Source of the DNA: an uncultured Desulfomicrobiaceae bacterium | Lineage (GTDB): Bacteria; Desulfobacterota; Desulfovibrionia; Desulfovibrionales; Desulfomicrobiaceae | NCBI GenBank assembly: GCA_937989665.1 | Contig: CALKRN010000007.1 | Coordinates: 62,001 to 126,000 of the forward strand | Direction of reading: 5' to 3' | DNA length: 64,000 nt | Part shown: piece after piece, positions 17,413-26,242 of the stretch | How the letters are laid out: the number at the start of each line of letters is the position of its first letter | Numbering within the stretch: position 1 is the stretch's first letter | Program-made: the position numbers and the translations under genes | Notes under the pieces: generated by a model | What the model saw: only the letters and a program-made list of their open reading frames with translations | Database searches by the model: none | Told to the model about the DNA's origin: nothing

Positions 17413-18037
17413 AGAGGGCCTCCGCATAGGGTTTGCCGCGCAGGCAATAGTCGGCGTAAAGGGCCTCTTGCTGCTCTGAGGCTAAGACAGGCCGCTGCAG
17501 GCGGCCTGCCGCCCGGCGCTGGCGCATGGCCTCGTAGAGGATGATGGCCGCGGCCACCGAGACATTGAGACTTTGCACCAAGCCATACATGGGGATGCTC
17601 AGAATGCGTGGCACGCGGGCAGCGAGATCCGGGTCCAAGCCGCGGTGTTCGTTGCCAAGGATAACCGCCGTGGGCTGCGTAAAGTCCCAGTCCATGACCG
17701 GGATGGCCTCTGGATGTACCCCAGCGGCGAGCACGGTGAAGCCTTCGGCGGCAAGGGTGGCAAGCAAGCCTTCGGCATCGCGGTGGCGCACCGTATCCAC
17801 CCATTTGCTTGCCGAGGCTGAAGAAGCGGTGGACAGGTTGGGGAACGATTCGCGGGTATAGAGGAGATGGGTTCGAAAGACTCCGCAGGCATCGCAGCTG
17901 CGCAAAATGGCCGAGACGTTGTGCGGGTCGTGGATATTGTGGAGAACCACTGTGAGATCAGGTTGACGCCAAGCCACCACCTGCCGCAGGCGCGCCTTCC
18001 GCGCCTCCGTGAGCAAGGCGTCCGGGGCAACGTTCAT
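17399..18037 (-). CDS. trmH: tRNA/rRNA 2'-O-methyltransferase, TrmH (SpoU) type
   Basis: A 212-residue SPOUT-class RNA methyltransferase. It aligns well with TrmH, which methylates the 2'-O of G18 in tRNA: RQPDLTVVLHNIHDPHNVSAILR near the N-terminus, ILGNEHRGL in the middle, and the knot motif IPMYGLVQSLNVSVAAAIILYEAMRQR. The N-terminal extension of L30e type seen in RlmB is absent, which supports TrmH over RlmB. It overlaps tlyA by 4 nt and aroC by 14 nt. Confidence 0.88.
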   Translation of the reverse strand: MNVAPDALLTEARKARLRQVVAWRQPDLTVVLHNIHDPHNVSAILRSCDACGVFRTHLLYTRESFPNLSTASSASASKWVDTVRHRDAEGLLATLAAEGFTVLAAGVHPEAIPVMDWDFTQPTAVILGNEHRGLDPDLAARVPRILSIPMYGLVQSLNVSVAAAIILYEAMRQRRAAGRLQRPVLASEQQEALYADYCLRGKPYAEALYGRQ

Positions 18038-18801
18038 GGGCGAGCCTCCCGATGCCAGAGGACGAAATACTCCTGATTGCCTTTGGGGCCGCGCACGGCC
18101 GAGGCCACGGTGGCCAGGGGACGCAAGCCAAGTTCCTGAGCGGCAAACAGCCGAATGCTCTCCACCGCAGCCAGGCGCACGGCCTCGTCCCGCACCACCC
18201 CGCCTTTGCCCACAAGCCTTGGCCCCACCTCAAACTGCGGCTTCACCAAGGCAAGCACCCACCCCTCTGGCCGCAGCCATTGGAGACACCGCGGCAGGAT
18301 ATGGCGCAGGGAAATAAAGGAACAATCGGCCACCACGAGGTCCACCATCTCAGGAAGAAGGTCTGCCGGGGCAAAGCGCAGATTGATCCCTTCCAGGTTC
18401 ACTACCCGCGGATTTTGGCGCAGCCGGAGGTGGAGCTGCCCATGGCCTACATCCACGGCATAGACCCGGGCCACCCCATGCTGAAGCAGGCAATCGGTGA
18501 ACCCGCCAGTGGAAGCCCCGGCATCCAGGGCCACCTGCCCGGCCAAAGGAAGGGCAACCCCCTGCGCCGCCAAGGCCTCCAGGGCCGAAAGGAGCTTCTC
18601 CCCCCCGCGGGAGACAAAGCGCGGCGCTGGGGTCGCCACGAGCTCGGCCTCCGCAGGCAAGAGCTGGCCTGCCTTGGTCACCCGCTCCTCGTGTCCATGG
18701 CGCCGCCAAAAGACCTCACCTGCCATGATGCGCCGCCGGGCCATCTCGCGGCTCTCGGCCAAGCCCTGGGCGACAACGAGCATATCCGCGCGCACCCTCA
18801 T
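18034..18801 (-). CDS. tlyA: TlyA-family RNA 2'-O-methyltransferase
   Basis: A 255-residue protein of the hemolysin A/TlyA family, which methylates rRNA cytidines. An N-terminal S4 domain (MRVRADMLVVAQGLAESRE) is followed by PRFVSRGGEKLLSALE and a FtsJ-like methyltransferase domain with ALDAGASTGGFTDCLLQ (SAM binding), DLVVADCSFISLRHILP and VKPQFEVG. The ATG at 18801 overlaps the glgP stop as ATGA, which is better supported than an ATG four codons earlier. Despite the family name, hemolytic activity is not implied. Confidence 0.93.
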   Translation of the reverse strand: MRVRADMLVVAQGLAESREMARRRIMAGEVFWRRHGHEERVTKAGQLLPAEAELVATPAPRFVSRGGEKLLSALEALAAQGVALPLAGQVALDAGASTGGFTDCLLQHGVARVYAVDVGHGQLHLRLRQNPRVVNLEGINLRFAPADLLPEMVDLVVADCSFISLRHILPRCLQWLRPEGWVLALVKPQFEVGPRLVGKGGVVRDEAVRLAAVESIRLFAAQELGLRPLATVASAVRGPKGNQEYFVLWHREARP

Positions 18802-21356
18802 GTCCCTGCCCAACGCACGAGCCCCAGGTCATGGGGGTCACGCAAGAGGGGGTGGCGCGGCACGACGCGCACGGTAAAGCCAAACTTCCCCGTATCTTGG
18901 GTAATGGCCCGGCCCCGATAGCGCAGCCAGCCATCACTAGTGCGGCCCACGGGCTCCATGGGACTGGTGCGCCGATCCGTAAAATGCCCCAAACTGTCCA
19001 CCGGTCCGGCATAGATCTCGACACTGATGTCCTCGGGCGAGAGTTCGCCGAGCCACACCTCGGCCTCCACGTCCACCGCGTCGTGGACATACACCTCCCC
19101 ATTGCCCGCGGCCCGCACCGCGCGCACCGCCAAGGCGTCCCAACCAGTCATCAGATGCATGCGCCAGGCCGCCAGTTCCCGCACCGGGGCAAAGCCATCC
19201 GCCGAAAGGCGGCGCACCGCATCCATGGCTGGACGATAGGCAAAGTGGGTGTACTCTTCGAGCATACGGTGGCCATTGAAGATGGGGCCAAGGACTTGCA
19301 AGGCCCGCTTCATGCGCCGCACCCACTGCTGCGGAAAAGAACCACGCCCTCGATCGTAAAAAAGGGGGACAACGTCTTTTTCGAGGATATTGTAGAGGAT
19401 TTGGCTCTCCACAAAGTCCTGGTATTCGGCGTCGTCGTATTCCTCGCCACTGCCAATGGCCCAACCCAAACTGTTGTCGGGCCGCCAGGCCTCATCCCAC
19501 CATCCATCGAGGGTACTGAGGTTGAGAACACCGTTGGCCATGGCCTTCATACCGCTCGTGCCGCAGGCCTCCAGGGGACGGCGCGGAGTATTGAGCCAAA
19601 CATCACAGCCCTGCACGAGGTGGCGGGCCACGTGCATGTCATAGTCTTCGAGAAAGACCATGGAGTGCCGGAACTCCGACGATTGGCAAAGGTTCACCAG
19701 CTCCTGGATGATGCGCTTGCCCTCGGTGTCCTTGGGATGGGCCTTGCCGGCAAAAATAAATTGGACAGGTCGGGCTGGGTCATTGACGAGCCGGGAGAGG
19801 CGGGCCGAGTCTTTGAGGAGGAGAAAGGCCCGTTTGTAGGCAGCAAAGCGCCGGGCAAAACCGATGGTAAGCGCCGACGGATCAAGGACATTGTCGGCAC
19901 TCTCCAATTCCCACGACCGACCACCACGGGCCTGGATCTGCTGGCGCAGCCGGTTGCGCACAAAATCCACCAGCCGCTCCCGCAGCCGCTCGTGGGTGCG
20001 CCAGAGTTCGATATCCGGGATGGCGCCAAACTTCTCCCCCACCCGCTGGTGATCCGGGTCTTCGCGCCATGAGGAACCAAGAAAACGATCGTAGAGGGAG
20101 GAGAGGTCCGGAGCGACCCAAGTGGGGAAATGAACCCCATTGGTGATGGCGGTAATGGGGACATCCTCGCGCGGGAACTGCGGCCAGACCGCGGCCCACA
20201 TGCGGCGGGAGACCTCGCCATGGAGGAGGCTCACACCGTTGTTTGCCCGCGATAGCCGCAAGGCCAGGACCGTCATGCAAAAGGGCTCGCGGTCATCCAG
20301 GGGGTTCTCTCGCCCCAAGGCAAGAAAGACCTTCCAGGCCAAGCCCAAATCTTTTGCAAAGTCGGCAAAATACCGCTCCACAAGCTCAGGAGGAAAACGG
20401 TCGTTGCCCGCCGGCACCGGGGTGTGGGTGGTAAACACCGAACCCTGTGCCACCAACTCCGCTGCGGCCTCAAAGGAAAGGCCTTGGCGCATGTACTCCC
20501 GTACCCGGGCAAGCCCGGCAAAGGCCGAATGCCCTTCGTTCATGTGGAACACCGAGGGATTCAGCCCCATCTGACGCAAGGCCTCCACCCCGCCGATGCC
20601 CAGGAGGTATTCTTGGCGCAGACGCATCTCGAGATCACCGCCATAGAGCCGGGCCGTGATTTCTCGCCAGGTCGGCGAATTCTCGGGCACATTGGTGTCG
20701 AGCAAATACAAGGGGACGCAGCCAACGTCGGCCCGCCAAATCCGAAAATACACAGGGGACCCTGCCATGGGGATTTGCACCACTAGCGGCCGACCGTCGG
20801 CGCCCCGCACCAGGTGCAAGGGCATTTGCTCGAGGTCGTTGACCGGATAGCGCTCCTGCTGCCAGCCATCATGGGTGAGATACTGACGAAAATAGCCTTC
20901 GCGATACGCCAAGCCCAAACCCACGAGGGGTAAATTGAGGTCACTGGCGGCCTTGAGGTGGTCACCGGCGAGCACCCCGAGTCCGCCAGAGTACATGGGC
21001 AGGCAACGGGCAATGCCGTACTCGGCGCTCAAGTAGGCCACGAGGTCACCAGGCTGAAATCCGGGTAGGCTCGCCCCCTGCCGGGCGAGATAGCGGTTTT
21101 GGTCTTGGACGATGGTTGACAGGCGCTGGAGAAAAAACTCATCCTGTGCCAATTCTTCCAACGTGGACTGGGGGATGCGGTTGAGAAATAGCACAGGATT
21201 GTGCTCTGTGCGCTCCCACAGGTCACGGTCCATCTGGACAAAGATGTCTTCGATTTCGTGGTGCCATGAGAAATAGAGATTCCCGGCGAGCTGCTTGAGT
21301 GCCGCGAGCGGCTCAGGAAGCCGGGGAATAACCGTATATGTCTGGAGCGGATGCAT
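18798..21356 (-). CDS. glgP: Alpha-glucan (glycogen) phosphorylase, GT35
   Basis: Releases glucose-1-phosphate from glycogen or maltodextrin using pyridoxal phosphate. The 852 residues include the DUF3417-type N-terminus (LAGNLYFSWHHE), MYSGGLGVLAGDHLKAASDL, VFHMNEGHSAF, TTHTPVPAGNDRF, ITNGVHFPTW and the cofactor-lysine region EACGTSGMKAMANGVLNLS. It is of the shorter, alpha-glucan phosphorylase type (about 850 residues, as in many anaerobes and Thermotoga-like enzymes) rather than the MalP type. It heads the minus-strand glgP-tlyA-trmH-aroC cluster and is divergent from the dUTPase gene. Confidence 0.95.
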   Translation of the reverse strand: MHPLQTYTVIPRLPEPLAALKQLAGNLYFSWHHEIEDIFVQMDRDLWERTEHNPVLFLNRIPQSTLEELAQDEFFLQRLSTIVQDQNRYLARQGASLPGFQPGDLVAYLSAEYGIARCLPMYSGGLGVLAGDHLKAASDLNLPLVGLGLAYREGYFRQYLTHDGWQQERYPVNDLEQMPLHLVRGADGRPLVVQIPMAGSPVYFRIWRADVGCVPLYLLDTNVPENSPTWREITARLYGGDLEMRLRQEYLLGIGGVEALRQMGLNPSVFHMNEGHSAFAGLARVREYMRQGLSFEAAAELVAQGSVFTTHTPVPAGNDRFPPELVERYFADFAKDLGLAWKVFLALGRENPLDDREPFCMTVLALRLSRANNGVSLLHGEVSRRMWAAVWPQFPREDVPITAITNGVHFPTWVAPDLSSLYDRFLGSSWREDPDHQRVGEKFGAIPDIELWRTHERLRERLVDFVRNRLRQQIQARGGRSWELESADNVLDPSALTIGFARRFAAYKRAFLLLKDSARLSRLVNDPARPVQFIFAGKAHPKDTEGKRIIQELVNLCQSSEFRHSMVFLEDYDMHVARHLVQGCDVWLNTPRRPLEACGTSGMKAMANGVLNLSTLDGWWDEAWRPDNSLGWAIGSGEEYDDAEYQDFVESQILYNILEKDVVPLFYDRGRGSFPQQWVRRMKRALQVLGPIFNGHRMLEEYTHFAYRPAMDAVRRLSADGFAPVRELAAWRMHLMTGWDALAVRAVRAAGNGEVYVHDAVDVEAEVWLGELSPEDISVEIYAGPVDSLGHFTDRRTSPMEPVGRTSDGWLRYRGRAITQDTGKFGFTVRVVPRHPLLRDPHDLGLVRWAGT

Positions 21357-21402
21357 GCGTTCTCCTTCTCAAATTCCCCCAGTGCCCTGGGGTCCGTGTC
21401 CG

Positions 21403-21846
21403 GTGCGTGTTCAGTACCTTTCGCCGCTTTATGGACCAGAAGGGTTGGCCTCGGCAACCACAGGCTCGTGCGGTCTCGATCTGCGGGCCTGTATGCCCGA
21501 GGCCGCCATCACCCTCTCTCCTGGGGCGCGGCACCCCTTTCCCACCGGGATTGCGGTGGAGCCGCTCATGCCGGGGGTAGCGGGTTTTGTCTATTCCCGC
21601 AGCGGCCTCGGCGCTCGGGAGGGCCTGGTCGTGGCCCAAGGCGTCGGGGTCATCGACCCCGATTTCCGCGGCGAGATCACCGTCGTCCTCCTCAACCTCG
21701 CCGCAGCCCCCCGCACCATTACCCAAGGGATGCGCATTGCCCAACTCGTCTTCCAACCTGTTGTCCACGTGCACCTTGTGCCTACGGCTGCCCTCACCCC
21801 CAGCGAGCGCGGGGCAGGCGGTTTTGGCCATACCGGAACTTTTTAA
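21403..21846 (+). CDS. dut: Deoxyuridine 5'-triphosphate nucleotidohydrolase
   Basis: dUTPase hydrolyses dUTP to dUMP, preventing uracil incorporation into DNA. The trimeric dUTPase motifs are present: CGLDLRA (I), SRSGLG (II, weakly), GVIDPDFRGEI with the catalytic Asp (III), RIAQLVF (IV) and RGAGGFGHTGTF (V). I choose the GTG at 21403, since the protein then begins VRVQYL, matching typical dUTPase starts, and gives 147 residues. The ribosome-binding site is poor. It is divergent from glgP, with only 46 nt between starts, and is 18 nt upstream of argD. Confidence 0.9.
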   Translation: MRVQYLSPLYGPEGLASATTGSCGLDLRACMPEAAITLSPGARHPFPTGIAVEPLMPGVAGFVYSRSGLGAREGLVVAQGVGVIDPDFRGEITVVLLNLAAAPRTITQGMRIAQLVFQPVVHVHLVPTAALTPSERGAGGFGHTGTF

Positions 21847-21864
21847 CCCAAGGATTGTGACCCG

Positions 21865-23073
21865 ATGATGACAACTGCCGAACTTAGGGCGCGGGAGCGC
21901 ATCTTGTTGTGCCCCACTTACGCCCGCTATCCCCTGGCTGCCGTGCGTGGTGAAGGCATGTACATCGAAACCCCAGAGGGCGAGCGCTACACCGACCTCC
22001 TCTCCGGGATTGCCGTCTGCGTCCTCGGGCATTGCCACCCCGAGCTGACCGCCGCCATCTGCGCCCAAGCCGGCACTCTCGTCCATGTCTCCAATCTCCT
22101 CTACCACGAAGCCCAGCTCGAGCTCGCGGAAAAGCTCCTCGCCACGGCACCAGACATGGAGCGAGTCTTTTTTTGCAACTCCGGCGCAGAGGCCAACGAG
22201 GCAGCCATCAAACTCGCCCGACGCTACATGCGCGAAGTGCGCGGCGAAGAGCGCTTTCGCATCATCACCCTCGCCGGATCGTTCCATGGCCGCACCCTCG
22301 CCACCCTCACCGCCACCGGGCAGGATAAGGTCAAGACTGGCTTTGGCCCTTTGCCCGAAGGCTTTTCTGTGGTCCCCTTTGCCGACCTCACGGCCCTCGA
22401 GGCCGCCCTGGATACCCACACCGCCGCGGTCCTCGTCGAGCCCATCCAAGGCGAAGGCGGGGTTCGGCCTCTTCCTGCTGACTACGCCCAGGCCTTGGCC
22501 GCCCTGTGCCACCGCCATGGCGTGCTCCTGATCTGCGACGAAATCCAAACCGGCATGGGCCGCACCGGCCACTTTTGGGCCTCCCACGGCCTTGGGCTGC
22601 AGCCGGATATCATCACGACCGCCAAAGGCCTTGCCGGCGGCCTGCCCATAGGGGCGATACTCACCACCGCGGAGGTGGCCCAAGGCTTTCCCCCCGGCAG
22701 CCATGGTACGACTTTTGGCGGCGGCGCCCTGGTGAGTCGGGTGGCCACCACTGTTCTTGACATCATCGAGCGTGACGGCCTGGTGGAACGCGCTGCCCAG
22801 CTCGGGGCCTGGCTACGCACCCGTCTGGAGGCCGTCGCCGCCCGGCACCCGGGCCATATCCGTGAGATCCGCAGCGCTGGCCTCATGGTCGGCATCGAGC
22901 TTGCGCGCCCGGGACAACCGGTCTGGGAGGCGCTGCTCCAGCAGCGCTATCTCGTCAACCTCACCCAAGACACGGTCCTACGGCTGCTGCCCCCCCTCAT
23001 CGTGGAAAAAATCCACCTCGAGGGTTTCTGCACGGCCCTTGAGGCCGCCCTCGCTTCTTTTGCAAACGAATAA
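21865..23073 (+). CDS. argD: Acetylornithine aminotransferase
   Basis: Class-III PLP aminotransferase of arginine biosynthesis (N-acetylornithine to N-acetylglutamate semialdehyde); paralogues also act in lysine biosynthesis. The 402 residues contain NSGAEANEAAIKLAR, GSFHGRT, LVEPIQGEGGV, CDEIQTGMGRTG, and the PLP lysine K254 in TTAKGLAGG. ArgD is favoured over GabT or RocD by overall resemblance in length and in the GIAVCVLGHCHP region, but substrate cannot be proven. It follows dut by 18 nt with an AAGGATT ribosome-binding candidate. Confidence 0.9.
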   Translation: MMTTAELRARERILLCPTYARYPLAAVRGEGMYIETPEGERYTDLLSGIAVCVLGHCHPELTAAICAQAGTLVHVSNLLYHEAQLELAEKLLATAPDMERVFFCNSGAEANEAAIKLARRYMREVRGEERFRIITLAGSFHGRTLATLTATGQDKVKTGFGPLPEGFSVVPFADLTALEAALDTHTAAVLVEPIQGEGGVRPLPADYAQALAALCHRHGVLLICDEIQTGMGRTGHFWASHGLGLQPDIITTAKGLAGGLPIGAILTTAEVAQGFPPGSHGTTFGGGALVSRVATTVLDIIERDGLVERAAQLGAWLRTRLEAVAARHPGHIREIRSAGLMVGIELARPGQPVWEALLQQRYLVNLTQDTVLRLLPPLIVEKIHLEGFCTALEAALASFANE

Positions 23074-23082
23074 TCGCCTTGT

Positions 23083-23111
23083 TTGACACGGCCTATGCTT
23101 CTGGATAACGA
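23083..23111 (+). promoter_or_regulatory. Promoter candidate upstream of the amino-acid ABC transporter
   Basis: A perfect TTGACA lies 17 nt before TAACGA, a poor -10. It is in the 89-nt gap between argD and the transporter ATPase gene and would give a leader of about 45 nt. Confidence 0.35.
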
Positions 23112-23162
23112 ATCTCCTTCAACAATTGGCCGCATGGTGCCACGAGGAGACGAATACGCCGC

Positions 23163-23891
23163 ATGCCCATGATCGAAATCCATAACGTCAACAAATGGTA
23201 CGGGGATTTCCACGTCCTCAAAAACATCAATGAAACCGTGGAAAAAGGCGAAGTCCTCGTCATCTGCGGCCCCAGCGGCTCCGGCAAATCCACCCTGGTG
23301 CGCTGTGTCAACCGCCTCGAAGAGATCGACCAAGGTGAAATCCGCATCGAGGGCAAGAGCATCCACGCCAAAGACCAGGACATCAACCGCCTGCGAGCGG
23401 AAATCGGCATCGTTTTCCAGCAATTTAACCTCTATCCGCACCTTACGGTCCTCAAAAACATCACCCTAGCCCCCATGAAGGTCAAAAAGATCCCCCGTGA
23501 GGAGGCAGAAACCACGGCCTTAGCCTTGCTTGAGCGCGTGGGCATCGGCAACCAAGCCCACAAATACCCGGTGGAGCTCTCTGGCGGTCAGCAGCAACGG
23601 GTGGCCATTGCCCGTGCCCTGGCCATGAAACCCAAGATCATGCTCTTTGACGAACCCACCTCGGCCCTCGACCCGGAGATGATCAACGAGGTCCTCAGCG
23701 TCATGAAAGACCTCGCCCGCGAGGGCATGACCATGCTCTGCGTCACCCACGAAATGGGCTTTGCCCGCGAGGTGGCGGACCGAATCATCTTCATGGACCA
23801 CGGTGAGATCCTCGAGCGCGGGACCCCAGAGCATTTCTTCACGAATCCGCAGCATGAACGCACCAAGGCGTTCTTGAAAGAAATCCTCTAA
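23163..23891 (+). CDS. glnQ: Polar amino-acid ABC transporter, ATP-binding protein
   Basis: A 242-residue ATPase of the GlnQ/HisP type that energises amino-acid uptake. Walker A is GPSGSGKST, the Q-loop is [13 protein letters not shown], the signature is [15 protein letters not shown], Walker B is [13 protein letters not shown], and the switch His is in VTHEMGFA. The gene begins a four-gene transporter operon with the binding protein and two permeases downstream. Two adjacent ATGs are possible starts (23163 and 23169). Glutamine or other polar amino acids are likely substrates, but specificity is not proven. Confidence 0.93.
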   Translation: MPMIEIHNVNKWYGDFHVLKNINETVEKGEVLVICGPSGSGKSTLVRCVNRLEEIDQGEIRIEGKSIHAKDQDINRLRAEIGIVFQQFNLYPHLTVLKNITLAPMKVKKIPREEAETTALALLERVGIGNQAHKYPVELSGGQQQRVAIARALAMKPKIMLFDEPTSALDPEMINEVLSVMKDLAREGMTMLCVTHEMGFAREVADRIIFMDHGEILERGTPEHFFTNPQHERTKAFLKEIL

Positions 23892-23913
23892 CCCCCAAAC
23901 CAAGGAGCGTGCC

Positions 23914-24732
23914 ATGAACGGATTCTGGAAACAGACGGTACTGGTCCTCACGGCCCTCATTCTCGCCGTCGGCAGCGCCCATGCCGGCAAGCTGGAGGCC
24001 ATCAAGAGTCGCGGCAAACTCGTCGCCGGGGTCAAAGACTCCCAGCCCCCCTTTGGCTATGTGGACGAGCAGACTCGGCAGATTGTCGGCTTTGAAATCG
24101 ACCTGTGCGCAGCCCTCGCCAAAAAACTTGGGGTCGACCTTGAGCTTAAGCCGGTGACCTCGGCCACGCGTATCCCCATGCTGGAACAGGGGGCCATTGA
24201 CCTCATTGCCGCCACCATGACCCACAAGATCGAACGGGAAGAAAAGATCGACTTCTCCATCACCTATTTCCCGGCCACCCAAAAGCTCCTGGTGAAGAAA
24301 GATTCGGGGATCACCTCCGTAGCAGACCTCGCCGGTAAGAAGGTCGGCTCTGCCAAGGGCTCGACCTCCGAGCAGAATATCAAAAAGGCCCAACCAGCCT
24401 GTGAGGTCGTCTCCTTCGAGACCTACCCCGAGGCCTTCCTTGCCCTCAAGCAGGGCAAGGTCGTGGCCGTGACCACCGATGCCCCTATTTTGCTTGGCAT
24501 CCGCAACTCCGATGACAATCCTGATGCCTGGGCCATTGTCGGCGAGGACATTGCCGCCGAGCCCTATGGCATTGGCCTGCCAGAGAACGACTCGGACTTC
24601 CGCGACTTCGTCAACATCAGCCTCATGGAACTGTGGAAGTCAGGCGAATACCAGAAGATCTACGACAAGTGGTTTGGGCCAAGCACCAAGTTCCCCATCC
24701 CGCTCACCTGGACCATGGAAATCTGGCCGTAA
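23914..24732 (+). CDS. glnH: Polar amino-acid ABC transporter, periplasmic binding protein
   Basis: A 272-residue family-3 solute-binding protein with a signal peptide cleaved after SAHA. Recognisable blocks are GKLVAGVKDSQPPFGYVDE, VGFEIDLCAALAKKLGV, a TSATRIPMLEQGAIDLIAATM stretch, EKIDFSITYF and AGKKVGSAKGST. The conserved Arg after TSAT normally binds the ligand carboxylate. AAGGAG lies 6 nt before the ATG. It is followed by a hairpin that may leave more transcript for the binding protein than for the permeases. Confidence 0.93.
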   Translation: MNGFWKQTVLVLTALILAVGSAHAGKLEAIKSRGKLVAGVKDSQPPFGYVDEQTRQIVGFEIDLCAALAKKLGVDLELKPVTSATRIPMLEQGAIDLIAATMTHKIEREEKIDFSITYFPATQKLLVKKDSGITSVADLAGKKVGSAKGSTSEQNIKKAQPACEVVSFETYPEAFLALKQGKVVAVTTDAPILLGIRNSDDNPDAWAIVGEDIAAEPYGIGLPENDSDFRDFVNISLMELWKSGEYQKIYDKWFGPSTKFPIPLTWTMEIWP

Positions 24733-24749
24733 CCCCACCCACGGTTCTC

Positions 24750-24769
24750 GGGCGGCCCGGTGGCCGCCC
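24750..24769 (+). terminator. Intra-operon hairpin downstream of glnH
   Basis: GGGCGGCC pairs with GGCCGCCC across a CGGT loop, followed by TAACCATATTTT. This is a plausible partial terminator or RNA-stabilising hairpin that would set the usual excess of binding protein over permease. Confidence 0.6.
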
Positions 24770-24787
24770 TAACCATATTTTCTCCCC

Positions 24788-25492
24788 ATGCAGTATACCT
24801 TTAATTGGGCCATCATCTTCTCGGGCGAATATGGACGCTGGTTCCTCGACGGCCTGGCCACCACCTTAGAAATGTCCGGCATCTCCATTGTCCTGGCCTT
24901 GGTTTTGGGCACATTTCTCACTGTTTTGCGTCTGTCGCGGATAACACCCCTCGTGTGGTTTGCCGTCAGCTACATTGAATTTTTCCGCAACACCCCGCTC
25001 ATGGTGCAGATCTTTTTCTGGTACTTTGGCTCGGATCCCATCCTCCCGGGTTTCTTCAAAGCGTGGCTCTACCGGCAGAACATCGAGTTCGCCACTGCCA
25101 TCATCGCCCTGTCCACCTACACTGCAGCCTTTATTGCGGAAGAGCTGCGCTCTGGCATCCTTTCCATCCCCAAAACCCAGCTCGAAGCCTCCCGCGCCAC
25201 AGGCCTCTCCTTCCTCCAGGCCATGGCCTATGTCATCCTCCCCCAGGCTTTTCGCATCATCATCCCGCCGCTCATCAGCCAGTTCCTCAACCTCATCAAA
25301 AACTCCTCCCTGGCCATGACCATCGGGGTGATGGAGCTCACCTATATGGCACGCCAGGTGGAAGCCCACACCTTCCATGGCTTCGAGGCCTTTACGGTCT
25401 CGACCCTTATCTATCTCTCGCTCTCTCTCCTCGTGTCTTTCCTCATCACCCAATACAATCGCCGTTTTTTGCGCATCGGCAGTGCACGGTAG
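24788..25492 (+). CDS. Polar amino-acid ABC transporter, permease (first)
   Basis: A 234-residue inner-membrane permease of the HisM/GlnP type with about five transmembrane segments. The ATPase-coupling EAA loop is visible as EASRATGLSFLQAMAYVILPQAFRI. The N-terminal block ending in SYIEFFRNTPLMVQIFFWYF is family-typical. It pairs with the second permease 9 nt downstream, consistent with a heterodimeric channel. The gene starts 18 nt after the hairpin that follows glnH and has no strong Shine-Dalgarno sequence. Confidence 0.92.
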   Translation: MQYTFNWAIIFSGEYGRWFLDGLATTLEMSGISIVLALVLGTFLTVLRLSRITPLVWFAVSYIEFFRNTPLMVQIFFWYFGSDPILPGFFKAWLYRQNIEFATAIIALSTYTAAFIAEELRSGILSIPKTQLEASRATGLSFLQAMAYVILPQAFRIIIPPLISQFLNLIKNSSLAMTIGVMELTYMARQVEAHTFHGFEAFTVSTLIYLSLSLLVSFLITQYNRRFLRIGSAR

Positions 25493-25501
25493 AGGCGCGG
25501 T

Positions 25502-26242
25502 ATGGACAGTCTTTGGCAATGGTGCACGGGCCTCTTCGCCAACTGGGGGATTGTCTGGAGGAACTTCGACTACCTCCTCGTTGGCGCGTACCCCCAAGGC
25601 CCCCTGGGTGGGCTAGCCATGAGCATCCTCATGGCGGTGGTGGGGATCTTCGGTGCCTTTTGGATTGGGCTCGGCGCGGGGCTTTTGCGCCTCTCCAAGC
25701 GTCCCTGGCTCTGCTGGCCAGCTATCCTCTACATCGAGGTCATCCGCGGCACGCCATTGCTCATGGTCATCTTCTGGTTCTATTTTTTTGCGCCCATTCT
25801 CATGGGGCATAGTGTGCCGGAGACCGAAAGCGCCATCGTTGCCTTCATCGTCTTTACCGGTGCGTACGTGGCCGAAATTGTCCGCGCCGGGGTGCTCGCC
25901 ATCCCCAAAGGCCAAATGGAAGCCGCCCGTGGATCTGGGCTCTCCCACGCCCAGGCCATGATCCATGTCATCCTACCCCAGGCGCTGCGCAACATGATCC
26001 CTTCTTTCGTCAACCAGTTCGTCTCCCTCACCAAAGACACTTCCCTGGCGATGATCATCAACGTCCCGGAGCTCACCTTGGCAGCGCGCCATATCTACAC
26101 CCGTACCATGAAGGCGCCCATGGAGATTTTTCTTGCCATTGCGCTCCTTTATTTCGTCATCTGCTGGGTCCTCACTGCCCTCTCCCGCCGCCTGGAACGC
26201 CATCTCGCCCGCTACCAAGCCCGCACCGCCCATGGCCGCTAA
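25502..26242 (+). CDS. Polar amino-acid ABC transporter, permease (second)
   Basis: A 246-residue permease of the same family as the preceding gene. It has the family block YIEVIRGTPLLMVIFWFYF and an EAA loop EAARGSGLSHAQAMIHVILPQAL. About five hydrophobic segments are apparent. Its N-terminus is longer than that of the first permease and begins with a Trp-rich, non-membrane stretch. Its end overlaps the prmA start by 11 nt, which couples transporter and prmA translation. Confidence 0.92.
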   Translation: MDSLWQWCTGLFANWGIVWRNFDYLLVGAYPQGPLGGLAMSILMAVVGIFGAFWIGLGAGLLRLSKRPWLCWPAILYIEVIRGTPLLMVIFWFYFFAPILMGHSVPETESAIVAFIVFTGAYVAEIVRAGVLAIPKGQMEAARGSGLSHAQAMIHVILPQALRNMIPSFVNQFVSLTKDTSLAMIINVPELTLAARHIYTRTMKAPMEIFLAIALLYFVICWVLTALSRRLERHLARYQARTAHGR